Origin: Hwanghaeella grinnelliae
GTDB taxonomy: Bacteria; Pseudomonadota; Alphaproteobacteria; UBA8366; Aestuariispiraceae
Reading direction: 5' to 3'
Length of the DNA: 64,000 nucleotides
NCBI RefSeq assembly: GCF_004005845.1
Contig: NZ_SADE01000002.1
Span: 992,421-1,056,420 of the forward strand
Positions 53,395 through 62,572 of the stretch are shown here, piece by piece (position 1 is the stretch's first letter; every line of letters starts with the position of its first letter). The position numbers and the translations under genes were made by a program. Below the pieces are notes generated by a model. The model saw only the letters and a list, made by a program, of their open reading frames with translations, was not told the origin of the DNA and made no database searches.

Positions 53395-54510
53395 TCAGTC
53401 CGTGCTTCCGGGCGCGGGCAGGCTTTCCGCCGTCACCGGCGCGGGCGGCGGCGCGACAGCCGCCTTTTCCGGGGGCAGCACCGGCGGGACCCGGCCCATC
53501 TTGATCGGCCCCAGATATACCTGACCGTCCAGCGCGCTCAACGGAACGGCCAATTCCGGTTCACCGCCGCCGGGCGGTGTCCGCGCGAACAGCATCAATC
53601 CGACGCCGGCCAACCGCGCTGCATCCGGCTTGATCAGATTTGCCGCGACAAGGGCGTCCAGCGTGCCGCTCAAACCGGCGACTTTCGCTTCAAAAGCCGC
53701 AGAGGGACGAAGCAGGTCGTCGAGCGCCATAGTCCCTTCCGCGCGCAGTTTGGTCGGTCCCCATTCCATGCTCAACCATGGGACGTCCAGTGTGCCGCCG
53801 GCATCACGCCAGATTTCAAGCGCGCCGCGCATATCCGTGCGCGGGAAGGGCCCCAACAGGCGTGCCCGCAACGAAGTATGCGTCACATCACGCCCCAAGG
53901 GACCGGAAAGGGCGGCGGGAAGACGCAGCCCTTGGACCAATAGGTCGATCGCAGCTTCCTCGTCTTGATGCTCGCGGGCGGGTCGGGCGGGCTGTGTCAG
54001 CGTCATGGTGGCGCGATCGATCTTCAAATCCGCGTTCAACGCCGGTGCGGTTCCGTCCACATTCTCCAGCGTGATATCCGCTTGCCGCAACCGGCCATCC
54101 AAATCGAATTCAGCTGTACCTTCGGCCTTTCCGGCTGTTGCCTGCATCGGCACCAAACGGCCCGCGATGGGCATGACGGCTTCATGGTTGCCTTCGGCGG
54201 ATAGTTTGTAGGTTGTGGGCGCCCAGGGTTCAGCGGAAAGGTCGAGGTTTCCGCCACTCCAGGACCATGCACCCGCAGGGTCGGCCAAAGCAGGTTGGAC
54301 TAGCCGGATGCGGACGGTCCAGGGGAAGCCGCCGACCGTTTTTTCCGAGTAATCGATCCGGTAGCCCGCCCGGCGCCAATCGTTGATCCAACCGGATACG
54401 GTTTCATCCATTTTACCGGCCCCCCACCACCAATAGGCGGAATAGGCGGCGGCTGACGCGGCAAGCACGGCCACGGCCATCAGGGAAATGCGGCGGGCGG
54501 AAATCATCAT
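53395..54510 (-). CDS. DUF2125 domain protein
   Basis: 371 residues with an N-terminal membrane helix or uncleaved signal (ISLMAVAVLAASAAAYSAYW). The mature part opens WINDWRRAGYRIDY and VGGFPWTVRI, the characteristic DUF2125 start, and continues as beta-rich repeats without cysteines; the tail is Pro/Ala-rich. It is predicted to be periplasmic and membrane-anchored, of unknown function, possibly related to AsmA-like or YdgA-like barrels. It is convergent with hisC, in the place where tyrA often follows. Confidence 0.85.
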   Translation of the reverse strand: MMISARRISLMAVAVLAASAAAYSAYWWWGAGKMDETVSGWINDWRRAGYRIDYSEKTVGGFPWTVRIRLVQPALADPAGAWSWSGGNLDLSAEPWAPTTYKLSAEGNHEAVMPIAGRLVPMQATAGKAEGTAEFDLDGRLRQADITLENVDGTAPALNADLKIDRATMTLTQPARPAREHQDEEAAIDLLVQGLRLPAALSGPLGRDVTHTSLRARLLGPFPRTDMRGALEIWRDAGGTLDVPWLSMEWGPTKLRAEGTMALDDLLRPSAAFEAKVAGLSGTLDALVAANLIKPDAARLAGVGLMLFARTPPGGGEPELAVPLSALDGQVYLGPIKMGRVPPVLPPEKAAVAPPPAPVTAESLPAPGSTD

Positions 54511-54672
54511 ACCCCCTATATGGCAGTGGCGGCGCCATCAAACCAGAACCCACGACAAAGGAAGTGACCTGTTCCGGCAAGATTCACCGGAATGCCGACT
54601 GGCCGGTTGATCAGCGCGCGCTAATCGCTAGATTCAGACATATCATTAAAATTCGCATCCAGAGCAGGCAGT

Positions 54673-55332
54673 GTGAGCTACGATTTTTTCAAACGGGCAC
54701 GGGATGAGCGGATCGCGGAAGGTCTGCCCGTCTTGTCCCAGGAAGAAAGCGAGCGGCGGAAACAGGCCTTCCTGTCGTCCTTGCCGCCGAAGGAAGACGT
54801 CTGGTTTTTCGGCTACGGCTCGCTGATGTGGGACCCGGGCTTCCATCACTTGGAAGCCGCCATGGTGCGGCTGCAGGGCTGGCACCGATCCTTTTGCGTT
54901 CTGTCCCACGGCTACCGCGGGACGGTTGAGTGCCCTGGGCTGGTTCTGGGTCTGGACGAAGGCGGCGAATGTGCCGGCATGGCCTATCGTGTCTGCGGGC
55001 GGACCCAGTTGGAAGAGGCGGTCGAATACCTCTGGGTTCGGGAAATGGTCACCGGCATCTACAACCCGACCCAATTGCCCGCCTATATCGACGATGGACG
55101 GACCGTGCGGTGCTGGGCCTTTGTCGTGGACCGGGCGCATCGGCAATATATGGGGCATCTGTCGCAGGAGACGCGCGCCTCGATGATCGCGGAAGCATGC
55201 GGAACGCGCGGCCCGAACCGGATTTACCTGGAGAATACGGTCGCGCGGCTACAGCAACTGGGCGTCGATGACGAAAGCCTTACCGCCATGCTGGAAAAAG
55301 TCTGCGCCGCGTCCGGTGTGTCGGAAGGCTGA
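54673..55332 (+). CDS. Gamma-glutamylcyclotransferase, ChaC type
   Basis: 219 residues. The substrate-binding loop is FFGYGSLMWDPGF and the catalytic Glu is in EEAVEYLWVREM. RVCGRTQLEEA and NRIYLENT are family text. ChaC proteins degrade glutathione to 5-oxoproline and Cys-Gly. The GTG start at 54673 is used, with weak AGG upstream. It is followed closely by a convergent zinc-ribbon gene. Confidence 0.9.
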   Translation: MSYDFFKRARDERIAEGLPVLSQEESERRKQAFLSSLPPKEDVWFFGYGSLMWDPGFHHLEAAMVRLQGWHRSFCVLSHGYRGTVECPGLVLGLDEGGECAGMAYRVCGRTQLEEAVEYLWVREMVTGIYNPTQLPAYIDDGRTVRCWAFVVDRAHRQYMGHLSQETRASMIAEACGTRGPNRIYLENTVARLQQLGVDDESLTAMLEKVCAASGVSEG

Positions 55333-55337
55333 CGCTT

Positions 55338-55562
55338 TCAGGCGCCGCCGAACAGGCTGGCCAGCCGGCCCCCGAAATATTCGACGATACGGTTGAAGTC
55401 GGACGCGAAATAGATGATCAGCGCGGCGATCACCGCCCCCGCAAGATAATAGGATGCCGGGACGGGTACCGGCTTGTGGGTCCCGCAACCGGGGCACTCG
55501 TCGGCATATCCCCTGATGGGGCGGCCGCATTGGCGGCAGGGCTGTGTTTTCGATCCGAACAT
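55338..55562 (-). CDS. Small zinc-ribbon membrane protein
   Basis: 74 residues. Two CxxC pairs at the N-terminus (CRQCG, CPGCG) form a treble-clef or ribbon zinc site, followed by one hydrophobic helix (YYLAGAVIAALIIYFA) and a short amphipathic tail. Such proteins are annotated as zinc-ribbon domain-containing and have no known function. ATG 55562 is used; a GTG 33 nt earlier is an alternative. It is 46 bp downstream of nrdJ in the same direction. Confidence 0.75.
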   Translation of the reverse strand: MFGSKTQPCRQCGRPIRGYADECPGCGTHKPVPVPASYYLAGAVIAALIIYFASDFNRIVEYFGGRLASLFGGA

Positions 55563-55608
55563 GGGGTGACGGTAACCGCGGCGGCGCCCGATCACAATCC
55601 AATGAACA

Positions 55609-57909
55609 TTAACCGCAGCGTGACCAACCGCATGAGGAGCACGTATCGCAGCCTTCCTGCTTGATCAGGGCGGCGGTGCCGCATCGCGGGCATTGTCCGC
55701 CGACCTTTTTCGCTGTGCCCTCCTTTTTCGCGTCGGGTACGATGCTGTCGCCACGTTCCAGGAAGCCGGTCTGCACCATGTGATTTTCGATCACCTCACC
55801 GATCGCGGCCAGCAGCGAGGGCACATAGCGCCCGCCCATCCAATAGCCGCCGCGCGGGTCGAATACGGCCTTCAATTCTTCCACCACGAAGGAGACGTCG
55901 CCGCCCCGCCGGAAAACCGCGCTGATCATCCGCGTCAAGGCGACCGTCCAGGCATAATGCTCCATGTTTTTCGAATTGATGAAGACTTCGAAGGGCCGTT
56001 TGCGACCGTCCTGATCGATATCGTTCATCGTGATGTAGATTGCGTGGTCGCTTTCGGGCCATTTGATCTTGTAGGTCGACCCGGTCAGCGTCGCGGGCCT
56101 GTCCAAAGGTTCGGCCATATAGACGACCGCCCCCGCATCTGCTTGAACGGGTGCCGATTCCACGGGCACCGGCCGGGCGGGGTCGGCCGCCTTCGGGGCG
56201 GCTTCCAGGACGGACCCACGCACCGGGCTCGGCCGGTAGGTCGTGCAGCCCTTGCATCCTAGGTCATAGGCTTCCCGGTAGACTTCCTTGAAGGCCTCGT
56301 AAGGGATGTCCGGCGGCAGGTTCACGGTCTTGGAGATCGAACTGTCGATGAATTTCTGTGCCGCGGCCTGAATCGCCAGATGATCAGCGGGGCTCAACGC
56401 GTCGACATCGACAAAGGCCTCGGGCAATGGCGCGTCGGGGCCATGTGCCTCGCGGAACAGGCGGTAAGCGTTGTTCTGCAGACGCTCGGTCCGGTGGGTG
56501 CCGTCCGGCAGCAGCACTTTTCGAATTTGCTCGACCGCGAAAATCGGTTCGATCCCGCTGGAAATGTTATTCGCCAGCATTGAAATCGTGCCGGTCGGTG
56601 CAATGGAGGTCAGAAGTGCGTTGCGGATGCCATATTTCTCGATATCCGCGCGTAGATCCGCATCGAGGTCCTGTACGGTCGGGCTTTTCAGATATTCCAC
56701 CGCGTCGAATAGCGGGAAAGCGCCTTTCTCCCGCGCCAAATCGACGGAGGCGCGATAGGCGGCGTCGCGGATCGTCTTCAGCCACGTTTCCGTCAGGGTA
56801 ACGGATTGCGGCGATCCATAGCGGACGTTGCACATCGCCAAGGCATCCGCCAGGCCGGTCACCCCCAAGCCGATCCGCCGCTTCGCTTCCGCTTCCGCTG
56901 CCTGATCGGGCAGGGGGAAACGCGATGCATCGGTGACGTTGTCCATCATTCTGACGGCTGTGCTAACCAGATCTTCCAACCCCGCGATGTCGATATCGGC
57001 TTGCTCGGTGAACGGATTTCGCATCAGGGCGGCCAGATTGATCGAGCCCAGCAGACAGGCGCCATAGGGCGGAAGCGGTTGCTCGCCGCATGGATTGGTG
57101 GCGCTTATCGTTTCGCAATAAGCTAGGTTGTTCCGCGCGTTGATCCGGTCGATGAAGATGACGCCGGGTTCCGCGAAGTCATAGGTGGTCCGCATGATCC
57201 GGTCCCACAAATCGCGTGCCTTCACTGTCTTGAAAACGGTCCCGCCAAAGCACAAGTCCCAGTCGGCGTCGAGCTTGACCGCCGTCATGAAGGCGTCGGT
57301 CACCAATACCGACAGGTTGAAATTGGTCAGCCTGCCTTCCGTCTGCTTTGCGGTAATGAATTCCTCAATATCGGGATGGTCGCAACGCAACGTCGCCATC
57401 ATGGCGCCCCGACGCGACCCCGCCGACATGATGGTGCGGCACATGGCGTCCCAGACATCCATGAAGGAAACCGGTCCCGACGCGTCCGCGCCGACACCGT
57501 GCACCGGTGCCCCGCGCGGCCGCAAGGTCGAGAAGTCATAGCCGATGCCGCCGCCCTGTTGCATCGTCAGCGCCGCTTCGCGCAGATGCGTGAAGATGCT
57601 CGACATGTCGTCGGGAATTGTACCCATGACGAAGCAGTTGAAGAGCGTTACGGATCGGCCCGTTCCGGCGCCGGCCAAAATCCGCCCGGCGGGCAGGAAT
57701 TTGAAATCGGCCATGGCGTCGTAGAATTTCGCTTCCCAATCGACTTGATCGGACGTTTCCCCAGCCTTGTTTTCCGCCGCGGCCAGGGCTTTGGCCACCC
57801 GTCGCCAGCTATCCTCGATCGATTTGTCCACAGGATGGCCGTCCGTGCCCCGAAAACGGTACTTCTGGTCCCAGATTCGCTCGGATGTCGCTGTTAAGAG
57901 GTTTGCCAA
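55609..57909 (-). CDS. nrdJ: Adenosylcobalamin-dependent (class II) ribonucleotide reductase
   Basis: 766 residues. The catalytic barrel includes LFNCFVMG (first redox Cys), AGSRRGAMM, and NPCGEQPLPPYGACLLGSINL with the thiyl-radical Cys and Glu. PTGTISMLANNISSGIEP follows. The C-terminus is a zinc ribbon (CPRCGTAALIK, then CDTCSSCGWSRCG) that supplies reductant to the active site. It makes dNDPs and needs vitamin B12. No class I nrdA/nrdB is present in this window. A TTG start is used, with AGGA 6 nt upstream. A perfect DnaA box lies ~213 bp upstream. Confidence 0.95.
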   Translation of the reverse strand: MANLLTATSERIWDQKYRFRGTDGHPVDKSIEDSWRRVAKALAAAENKAGETSDQVDWEAKFYDAMADFKFLPAGRILAGAGTGRSVTLFNCFVMGTIPDDMSSIFTHLREAALTMQQGGGIGYDFSTLRPRGAPVHGVGADASGPVSFMDVWDAMCRTIMSAGSRRGAMMATLRCDHPDIEEFITAKQTEGRLTNFNLSVLVTDAFMTAVKLDADWDLCFGGTVFKTVKARDLWDRIMRTTYDFAEPGVIFIDRINARNNLAYCETISATNPCGEQPLPPYGACLLGSINLAALMRNPFTEQADIDIAGLEDLVSTAVRMMDNVTDASRFPLPDQAAEAEAKRRIGLGVTGLADALAMCNVRYGSPQSVTLTETWLKTIRDAAYRASVDLAREKGAFPLFDAVEYLKSPTVQDLDADLRADIEKYGIRNALLTSIAPTGTISMLANNISSGIEPIFAVEQIRKVLLPDGTHRTERLQNNAYRLFREAHGPDAPLPEAFVDVDALSPADHLAIQAAAQKFIDSSISKTVNLPPDIPYEAFKEVYREAYDLGCKGCTTYRPSPVRGSVLEAAPKAADPARPVPVESAPVQADAGAVVYMAEPLDRPATLTGSTYKIKWPESDHAIYITMNDIDQDGRKRPFEVFINSKNMEHYAWTVALTRMISAVFRRGGDVSFVVEELKAVFDPRGGYWMGGRYVPSLLAAIGEVIENHMVQTGFLERGDSIVPDAKKEGTAKKVGGQCPRCGTAALIKQEGCDTCSSCGWSRCG

Positions 57910-58121
57910 GGTAAATCCTGTTGAAAGCTAATGGTCTTGCCGTGAAAAAGCCTAACCAATTGATATATAAAATAAACTGTGTGTGTCTGGCCTATCTGAG
58001 ACTGTATAGCACAGATTACCGGATGATTCTGCCGATTTCGCTGCTCATCGAAACAATGCACGGCGCAACACGTCATTGCCGAAGATCAGTTTTCTATTCG
58101 GCGGGTAGAGTATTCACATAC

Positions 58122-58130
58122 TTATCCACA
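58122..58130 (+). promoter_or_regulatory. DnaA box upstream of nrdJ
   Basis: TTATCCACA matches the consensus DnaA box exactly. It lies in the 233-bp gap between nrdJ (start 57909) and plsC (stop 58143), i.e. ~213 bp upstream of nrdJ. No cluster of boxes is seen, so it is not a replication origin. A chance match is possible. Confidence 0.5.
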
Positions 58131-58142
58131 GGAAAACACGGT

Positions 58143-58850
58143 TCAACGGTTTTCCATTAGGTCCCGGGTGGCGCTTTCGATCGTTTCTTCCAACGTGGCC
58201 ATCAATTCCCGTCGACCTAAATTGGCGGGCAGGGGCGGCAGGAAGCGAAGAACGATCTCACCGGGTCGGCACGACCAAATGGACTTCGGCCAGAACAGGC
58301 CGGAGTTGAGAGCCGCGGGCACCAGCGGATAGCCGGTATCCCTGTAGAGCGCGACGACGCCGGGGTGATAGCGCGTGGTAGCATGGGGCGGGGTGCGCGT
58401 TCCTTCCGGAAAAATGATGATCTTGCGGCCGGTTCGCAGAACGCGGCGGGTTTCCTCGATCATCCCGCGCAAAGCGCTTGCACCGGCGGTGCGGTTGACC
58501 GAGATGTGACCCGCCTTGCCGAGGTACCAGCCGAAAAACGGTATTTCCGTCAGTTCTTTTTTCAGGACGAAGGCAGGTGACCCGAAATAGACGTAGATCG
58601 ACAGGGTTTCCCAAGTCGATTGGTGTTTGCAAGCCAGGATAAACGGTTCGTTCGGCAGGTTTTCCGTGCCCTCGAAACGCCATTTGACGCCGGCGATGAC
58701 CCGCAGGCCCAGAAGGGCCGCCCGGCACCAAAAGGCGGCGAAATGCTGGAACAAGGCTTCGCTCATCAGAAGCAACGGCAGATAGGCGATTACGACGAAA
58801 CTTGTCAGCCCGTAGAAATACAGCCCGAAAAAGAAGCCACGAACGGTCAT
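58143..58850 (-). CDS. plsC: 1-acyl-sn-glycerol-3-phosphate acyltransferase
   Basis: 235 residues. Membrane-associated: an N-terminal hydrophobic stretch (GFFFGLYFYGLTSFVV), then ACKHQSTWETL, a HX4E variant of the usual HX4D catalytic motif seen in several alphaproteobacterial members, and FPEGTRTPP for phosphate binding. It acylates lysophosphatidic acid to phosphatidic acid. ATG 58850 overlaps the stop of the YdcF gene (ATGA), showing coupling; longer in-frame starts are not supported. Confidence 0.9.
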   Translation of the reverse strand: MTVRGFFFGLYFYGLTSFVVIAYLPLLLMSEALFQHFAAFWCRAALLGLRVIAGVKWRFEGTENLPNEPFILACKHQSTWETLSIYVYFGSPAFVLKKELTEIPFFGWYLGKAGHISVNRTAGASALRGMIEETRRVLRTGRKIIIFPEGTRTPPHATTRYHPGVVALYRDTGYPLVPAALNSGLFWPKSIWSCRPGEIVLRFLPPLPANLGRRELMATLEETIESATRDLMENR

Positions 58851-59488
58851 TTGGGGGTATCTCCGTCGGCGAAAAAGGCGGTGAGCCCGCGGCGAACCCA
58901 AACGCGGGCCGCCGCGACGAGGGTTTTGGTATATTCGCCGGCAATCAGCAATGCGGTCCCTGGGTATTTATACCATTCCCTGGTTTTGACATGGGTTGGA
59001 TGAACGGCGTGGGGCACGACGTCAACGTCGGGCGCCAGCATCCTGAATTCGACCAGGCTGCGCGGCATATGATAATCCGCCGTGACGAGGCGGATCGATT
59101 TGTATCCCTCGCTCTTGACCCAATCGGCCGATTCCCGGGCGTTGCCGGCCGTATCGTCGGCCTCGTATCCAAGAACGATGCAGCAATCGACGGTATTTGG
59201 CGCCTGTTTCCAAACCCGCTTCAATTCTTCGACATCGACCCCCCGGTGCACGCCGGAAATGAACAATTTCCGGGCCTTGCCGGCCGATAATAATCGCAAG
59301 CCGGCCTCCAATCGCAGGCTTCCCCCGGTGAAGACGACGATGGCATCCGTGGTGATCGATTCGTCGGGCGGGCCTTGCGGCAGAGTCGACGCGAAGGAAA
59401 CAAAACCCAAGGTCCAAGCAACCGCCAGCGCGGCCAGCACGATCAGGATCGCCTTGCGGCGCCAGGGTTTTCGCCGGGACTGCCTCAT
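58847..59488 (-). CDS. YdcF/SanA-type DUF218 protein
   Basis: 213 residues with one N-terminal TM helix (ILIVLAALAVAWTLGFVSF) and a cytosolic or periplasmic DUF218 domain: TDAIVVFTGGSLRLEAGLRLL, the ARESADWVKSEG helix, and LVTADYHMPRSLVEF. Family members include ElyC/SanA, linked to envelope integrity in E. coli. It starts 1 bp after the ftsX stop and is coupled to plsC downstream, so ftsE-ftsX-ydcF-plsC form one unit. Confidence 0.9.
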   Translation of the reverse strand: MRQSRRKPWRRKAILIVLAALAVAWTLGFVSFASTLPQGPPDESITTDAIVVFTGGSLRLEAGLRLLSAGKARKLFISGVHRGVDVEELKRVWKQAPNTVDCCIVLGYEADDTAGNARESADWVKSEGYKSIRLVTADYHMPRSLVEFRMLAPDVDVVPHAVHPTHVKTREWYKYPGTALLIAGEYTKTLVAAARVWVRRGLTAFFADGDTPK

Positions 59489-59489
59489 C

Positions 59490-60377
59490 TCAGGTCATCC
59501 GCCTAAGGGCCTTCAATACGGTGCGTCTGGCCGTGAACAAGGCAACGATGGTGGAAATGGGGGGCAATGCCAAGGTTGCGACGACCGGCAAATAGGCTGT
59601 TTCAGCGCCGAGCCCCGCACCCGTTTCTAATCCGGATGCAGATTGGCTGATCAGGAAAGCGGTCGCCATGGCGGCCAAGGCGCCGAGAACCGACCCTATC
59701 ATGGCGAGGCGCATGGCGTGGCGTTGGAATTGCCGCGCGATATAATCGTCCCGCGCGCCGATAAGGTGCAGCAATTCGATAGTTTCGCGATGGGCGGCCA
59801 AACTGCCCCGGGTCGCAAAGGCCACCATGATGACCGCGGCGGCGACGACCACCGCGACGATGGCGATGGCGGCCCATTCCAGCGATCCCAGGAACCTCTC
59901 CATTCTATCCCGCCAGATGGCGTGGTCGTCGGCGCGGGCACCGGTCGAGCCCGCCAGCTTTTCGTTCAGGGCGACGACATCGACATCTTCGTCACCCGAA
60001 AGCCGGACGTCGATCAACCGCGGCAACGGCAGCGCGCCGATGTCGAGCGCTTTGCCCAACCAGGGTTCCAGGAATTCGCGAATTTTCGCGCGGGAGAGAA
60101 CCTCGACGCTTTCGACGCCGGGATAGCCGCGCAGCAGTGCCACCGTGGTTTGGACCCTGCCATTGATCGAGGCATCCTCCTCGCCTTCCAAGGCGGTGAT
60201 TTCCACGGTGATGGCGTTGCTCAGGCCGTCGTTCCAGTCGACGGATAATTGCGCCAAGGCAAGATAGCCCGCCACCGACAGTGCCGCGATATAGGTCAGG
60301 AAGGCGACGATCCAAGGCAGAAACCGGGCCGAGGGGTCGCGCGATAGAGGAATGTCGGACTGTCGGCCGGCTGCCAT
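59490..60377 (-). CDS. ftsX: Cell division protein FtsX
   Basis: 295 residues, the permease-like partner of FtsE. Four TM helices are visible: ~19-44, ~168-192, ~215-240 and ~255-280, with a ~110-residue extracytoplasmic loop after TM1 holding YPGVESVEVLSRAKI. The IELLHLIGARDDYIARQF loop is the FtsX coupling region. With FtsE it regulates septal peptidoglycan hydrolases. It starts 9 bp after ftsE. Confidence 0.94.
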   Translation of the reverse strand: MAAGRQSDIPLSRDPSARFLPWIVAFLTYIAALSVAGYLALAQLSVDWNDGLSNAITVEITALEGEEDASINGRVQTTVALLRGYPGVESVEVLSRAKIREFLEPWLGKALDIGALPLPRLIDVRLSGDEDVDVVALNEKLAGSTGARADDHAIWRDRMERFLGSLEWAAIAIVAVVVAAAVIMVAFATRGSLAAHRETIELLHLIGARDDYIARQFQRHAMRLAMIGSVLGALAAMATAFLISQSASGLETGAGLGAETAYLPVVATLALPPISTIVALFTARRTVLKALRRMT

Positions 60378-60386
60378 CGAAACCCT

Positions 60387-61139
60387 CTACAATTCGCGCG
60401 GTGGTACGGTGGGCGCATCACCTTTGGTTCCGAAGGAAGCTTCGGCGTCGCGGCGCAGGCCCGCGCCCCAATCCGCTTCATCCTCTTCCGTGCGGACCTG
60501 CCCATCGCCCAGGCGCATGACCGGGTGTTTGAACCGGTCGACCAGCGACTTGTTGTGGGTTGCGATTACGACGGTTGTGCCCATGCGGTTCAATTCTTCG
60601 AACAGATACAGCAGCCGCACGGCGATGGTGTCATCGACGTTTCCGGTTGGCTCGTCCGCCAGCAACAGGCTGGGGCGGCTTATCACCGCACGGGCGATCG
60701 CGACCCTTTGCTTCTGCCCGCCGGAGAGCGTTGGCGGCAATGCATTGATATGGTCCGCCAAGCCGACCCAACCAAGTAACTCACCGACATGTTTCTGCAC
60801 CACGTCTTCGCGCGCGCCGTTCACCCGCAAGGGCAGCGCGACATTGTCGAAAGCGGATAGGTGATTGAGAAGCCGGAAGTCCTGATAGACGACCCCAATA
60901 CGTTGGCGGATGTCCGGCAATTCTTCCCGTGGAATGGATGCAAGGTTCCGATCGAAGATATTGATAAGGCCACGCGTCGGACGATGCGCCAGATACATCA
61001 ACTTCAGCAAAGTCGATTTGCCGGCGCCGCTGGCCCCGACCAGGAAATGAAACGCACCCGCCTTCAATTCGAACGTGACATCGCGCAGGACCTCAGGACC
61101 CGTTCCGTACCGCATGCCGACATTTTCGAACCGAATCAC
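60387..61139 (-). CDS. ftsE: Cell division ATP-binding protein FtsE
   Basis: 250 residues. Walker A GASGAGKST, Q-loop VVYQDFRLL, signature LSGGQKQRVAIARA, Walker B LLLADEPTGNVD and H-loop ATHN. The domain opens VIRFENVGMRYG. GTG 61139 is chosen because GGAG is 7 nt upstream and the protein then begins at the normal FtsE N-terminus; an upstream extension adds nine unconserved residues. The C-terminal ~30 residues are a longer tail than in E. coli. It forms an operon with ftsX. Confidence 0.95.
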   Translation of the reverse strand: MIRFENVGMRYGTGPEVLRDVTFELKAGAFHFLVGASGAGKSTLLKLMYLAHRPTRGLINIFDRNLASIPREELPDIRQRIGVVYQDFRLLNHLSAFDNVALPLRVNGAREDVVQKHVGELLGWVGLADHINALPPTLSGGQKQRVAIARAVISRPSLLLADEPTGNVDDTIAVRLLYLFEELNRMGTTVVIATHNKSLVDRFKHPVMRLGDGQVRTEEDEADWGAGLRRDAEASFGTKGDAPTVPPREL

Positions 61140-61379
61140 AAAATCTCTCCGTCCACCGCCTGCCACCGGTTACAGGCGGACGGTACTGGCGAGGTCCGGC
61201 GGTAGCAAGGCGCAATCCTGGCATACGAAATGCCGGGCTTGGCATGGCTTTTGAAGGACATGTTTTCACGACGGCGATCCTTGCGAACCATCGGGTCTCC
61301 TTGCGCGGCTATGGTGGCCATCCTATAAGAATCAGGCAAATATCGCCCCTTATCACCCATATCAGGTTTCGACCGCTCT

Positions 61380-62417
61380 ATGATTCTCGTTTGCCCCAAC
61401 TGCTCCTCGCGCTTCAAAGTTAAGCCGGAGGCCCTCGGCGATGCCGGCCGCACGGTCCGCTGCGCGAAGTGCGGCAACAAATGGCATGCAGGTCAGGAAG
61501 ATCTGATCGATCCCGAAGACGTGAAGTCTCTCTCCGCCGCCGCGAAAGCCGGAAAGCAGCCCGCCGCGAAGAAGGCGGTGGCCAAAAAAGCAGCGGCCCA
61601 GAAACCGGACGGGCCGAAAGCAGCGGTACCGGAACCGGATGAGCCGGCGCCGCCACCGCCTGACCAGCCTCAGGACGATTTCGCCGATCAAGGGTCGGAC
61701 GATGCGGGTGCCGAGGACGATGACGATCTCGCCGCACCGCCTCCGCCGCCGATGATGGACGGACCGGAACCGCCGCCGATTCCCTCGGAAGCGGATTTCG
61801 CGCCACGCTCCACCGTGCCGATGCGGCGGAAATCGCCCTTGGTTGCCTGGATTGTCCTTTTTCTGATCGTACTGCTCTCGGGCGCCGCGGCCTACAGCTT
61901 CCAAAAGCAGATCGTCAGCCTCTATCCGCCTGCCGCGAAGATCTATCATACCTTTGGAATCCAGGTCGATTTGTTGGGCCATGGCCTGGAACTGCCCGAA
62001 CCGGAAGCCGAAGCGGTTATCGATGGCGACAAAAGGCGGTTGCTGATCAAAGGCTCGATGACAAATACGACGGGTGAAACCATCGTCATACCGAAGCTCG
62101 GCGGTGTGCTGAAGGATGCGACCGGCAGCATTCTGCATGAATGGGTGTTCGAAGCCGAAAAACCGGAAGCCTTTCCCGGCGAGACAATCGCCTATGAAAG
62201 TGTGGTTGAGGATCCGCCGCGTGGGGCGACCTCGCTGGAAGTCACGTTCAAGACCGATGAAGAGGCCATGGAGGCGATGAAATCCATGGAAGGCGGTCAC
62301 GACATGAAGGCTGACGATAGCCACGATATGAAAGCAGAAGATGGCCACGGTCAGGATTCCAAATCCGACGATGGTCACGGCAGCGCCGAAGGCGGTTCGG
62401 ATTCCGGCCATCAATAG
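61380..62417 (+). CDS. MJ0042-type zinc-ribbon protein with membrane helix
   Basis: 345 residues. The N-terminal zinc ribbon reads MILVCPNCSSRFKV, then VRCAKCGNKWH, the MJ0042/zf-ribbon-5 family. A low-complexity Ala/Lys then Pro/Asp-rich linker covers residues ~48-150, a TM helix (LVAWIVLFLIVLLSGAAAY) is at ~158-176, and a beta-rich extracytoplasmic DUF3426-like domain follows. The C-terminal ~45 residues are Asp/His/Met-rich with repeats of the GHDMKADD type. It is divergent from ftsE, a conserved alphaproteobacterial arrangement. Function is unknown. Confidence 0.88.
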   Translation: MILVCPNCSSRFKVKPEALGDAGRTVRCAKCGNKWHAGQEDLIDPEDVKSLSAAAKAGKQPAAKKAVAKKAAAQKPDGPKAAVPEPDEPAPPPPDQPQDDFADQGSDDAGAEDDDDLAAPPPPPMMDGPEPPPIPSEADFAPRSTVPMRRKSPLVAWIVLFLIVLLSGAAAYSFQKQIVSLYPPAAKIYHTFGIQVDLLGHGLELPEPEAEAVIDGDKRRLLIKGSMTNTTGETIVIPKLGGVLKDATGSILHEWVFEAEKPEAFPGETIAYESVVEDPPRGATSLEVTFKTDEEAMEAMKSMEGGHDMKADDSHDMKAEDGHGQDSKSDDGHGSAEGGSDSGHQ

Positions 62418-62572
62418 CGCCGGCTGACGCATCCACCGCAGAAGGACGACTCGTTTGCTTAATCCTTGCAGGGATTCTGGTTTATTCGGCGGGCGGGTTC
62501 GACCAAACGATCCCGTCGGCGAGTTCCGATAGCCGACCTCGCAGCCCAGTCAAGCTGACCAGCCCCATGGGA

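Noticed and set aside
58122-58130. Replication origin at the DnaA box
   Set aside because: There is a single box, no A/T-rich unwinding element with further boxes, and none of the usual origin-linked genes such as dnaA, hemE or parAB nearby.
57910-58142. NrdR boxes or a cobalamin riboswitch upstream of nrdJ
   Set aside because: The A/T-rich stretch near 57960-57980 does not match the paired NrdR consensus, and no conserved B12-box was found. Only the single DnaA box was kept.
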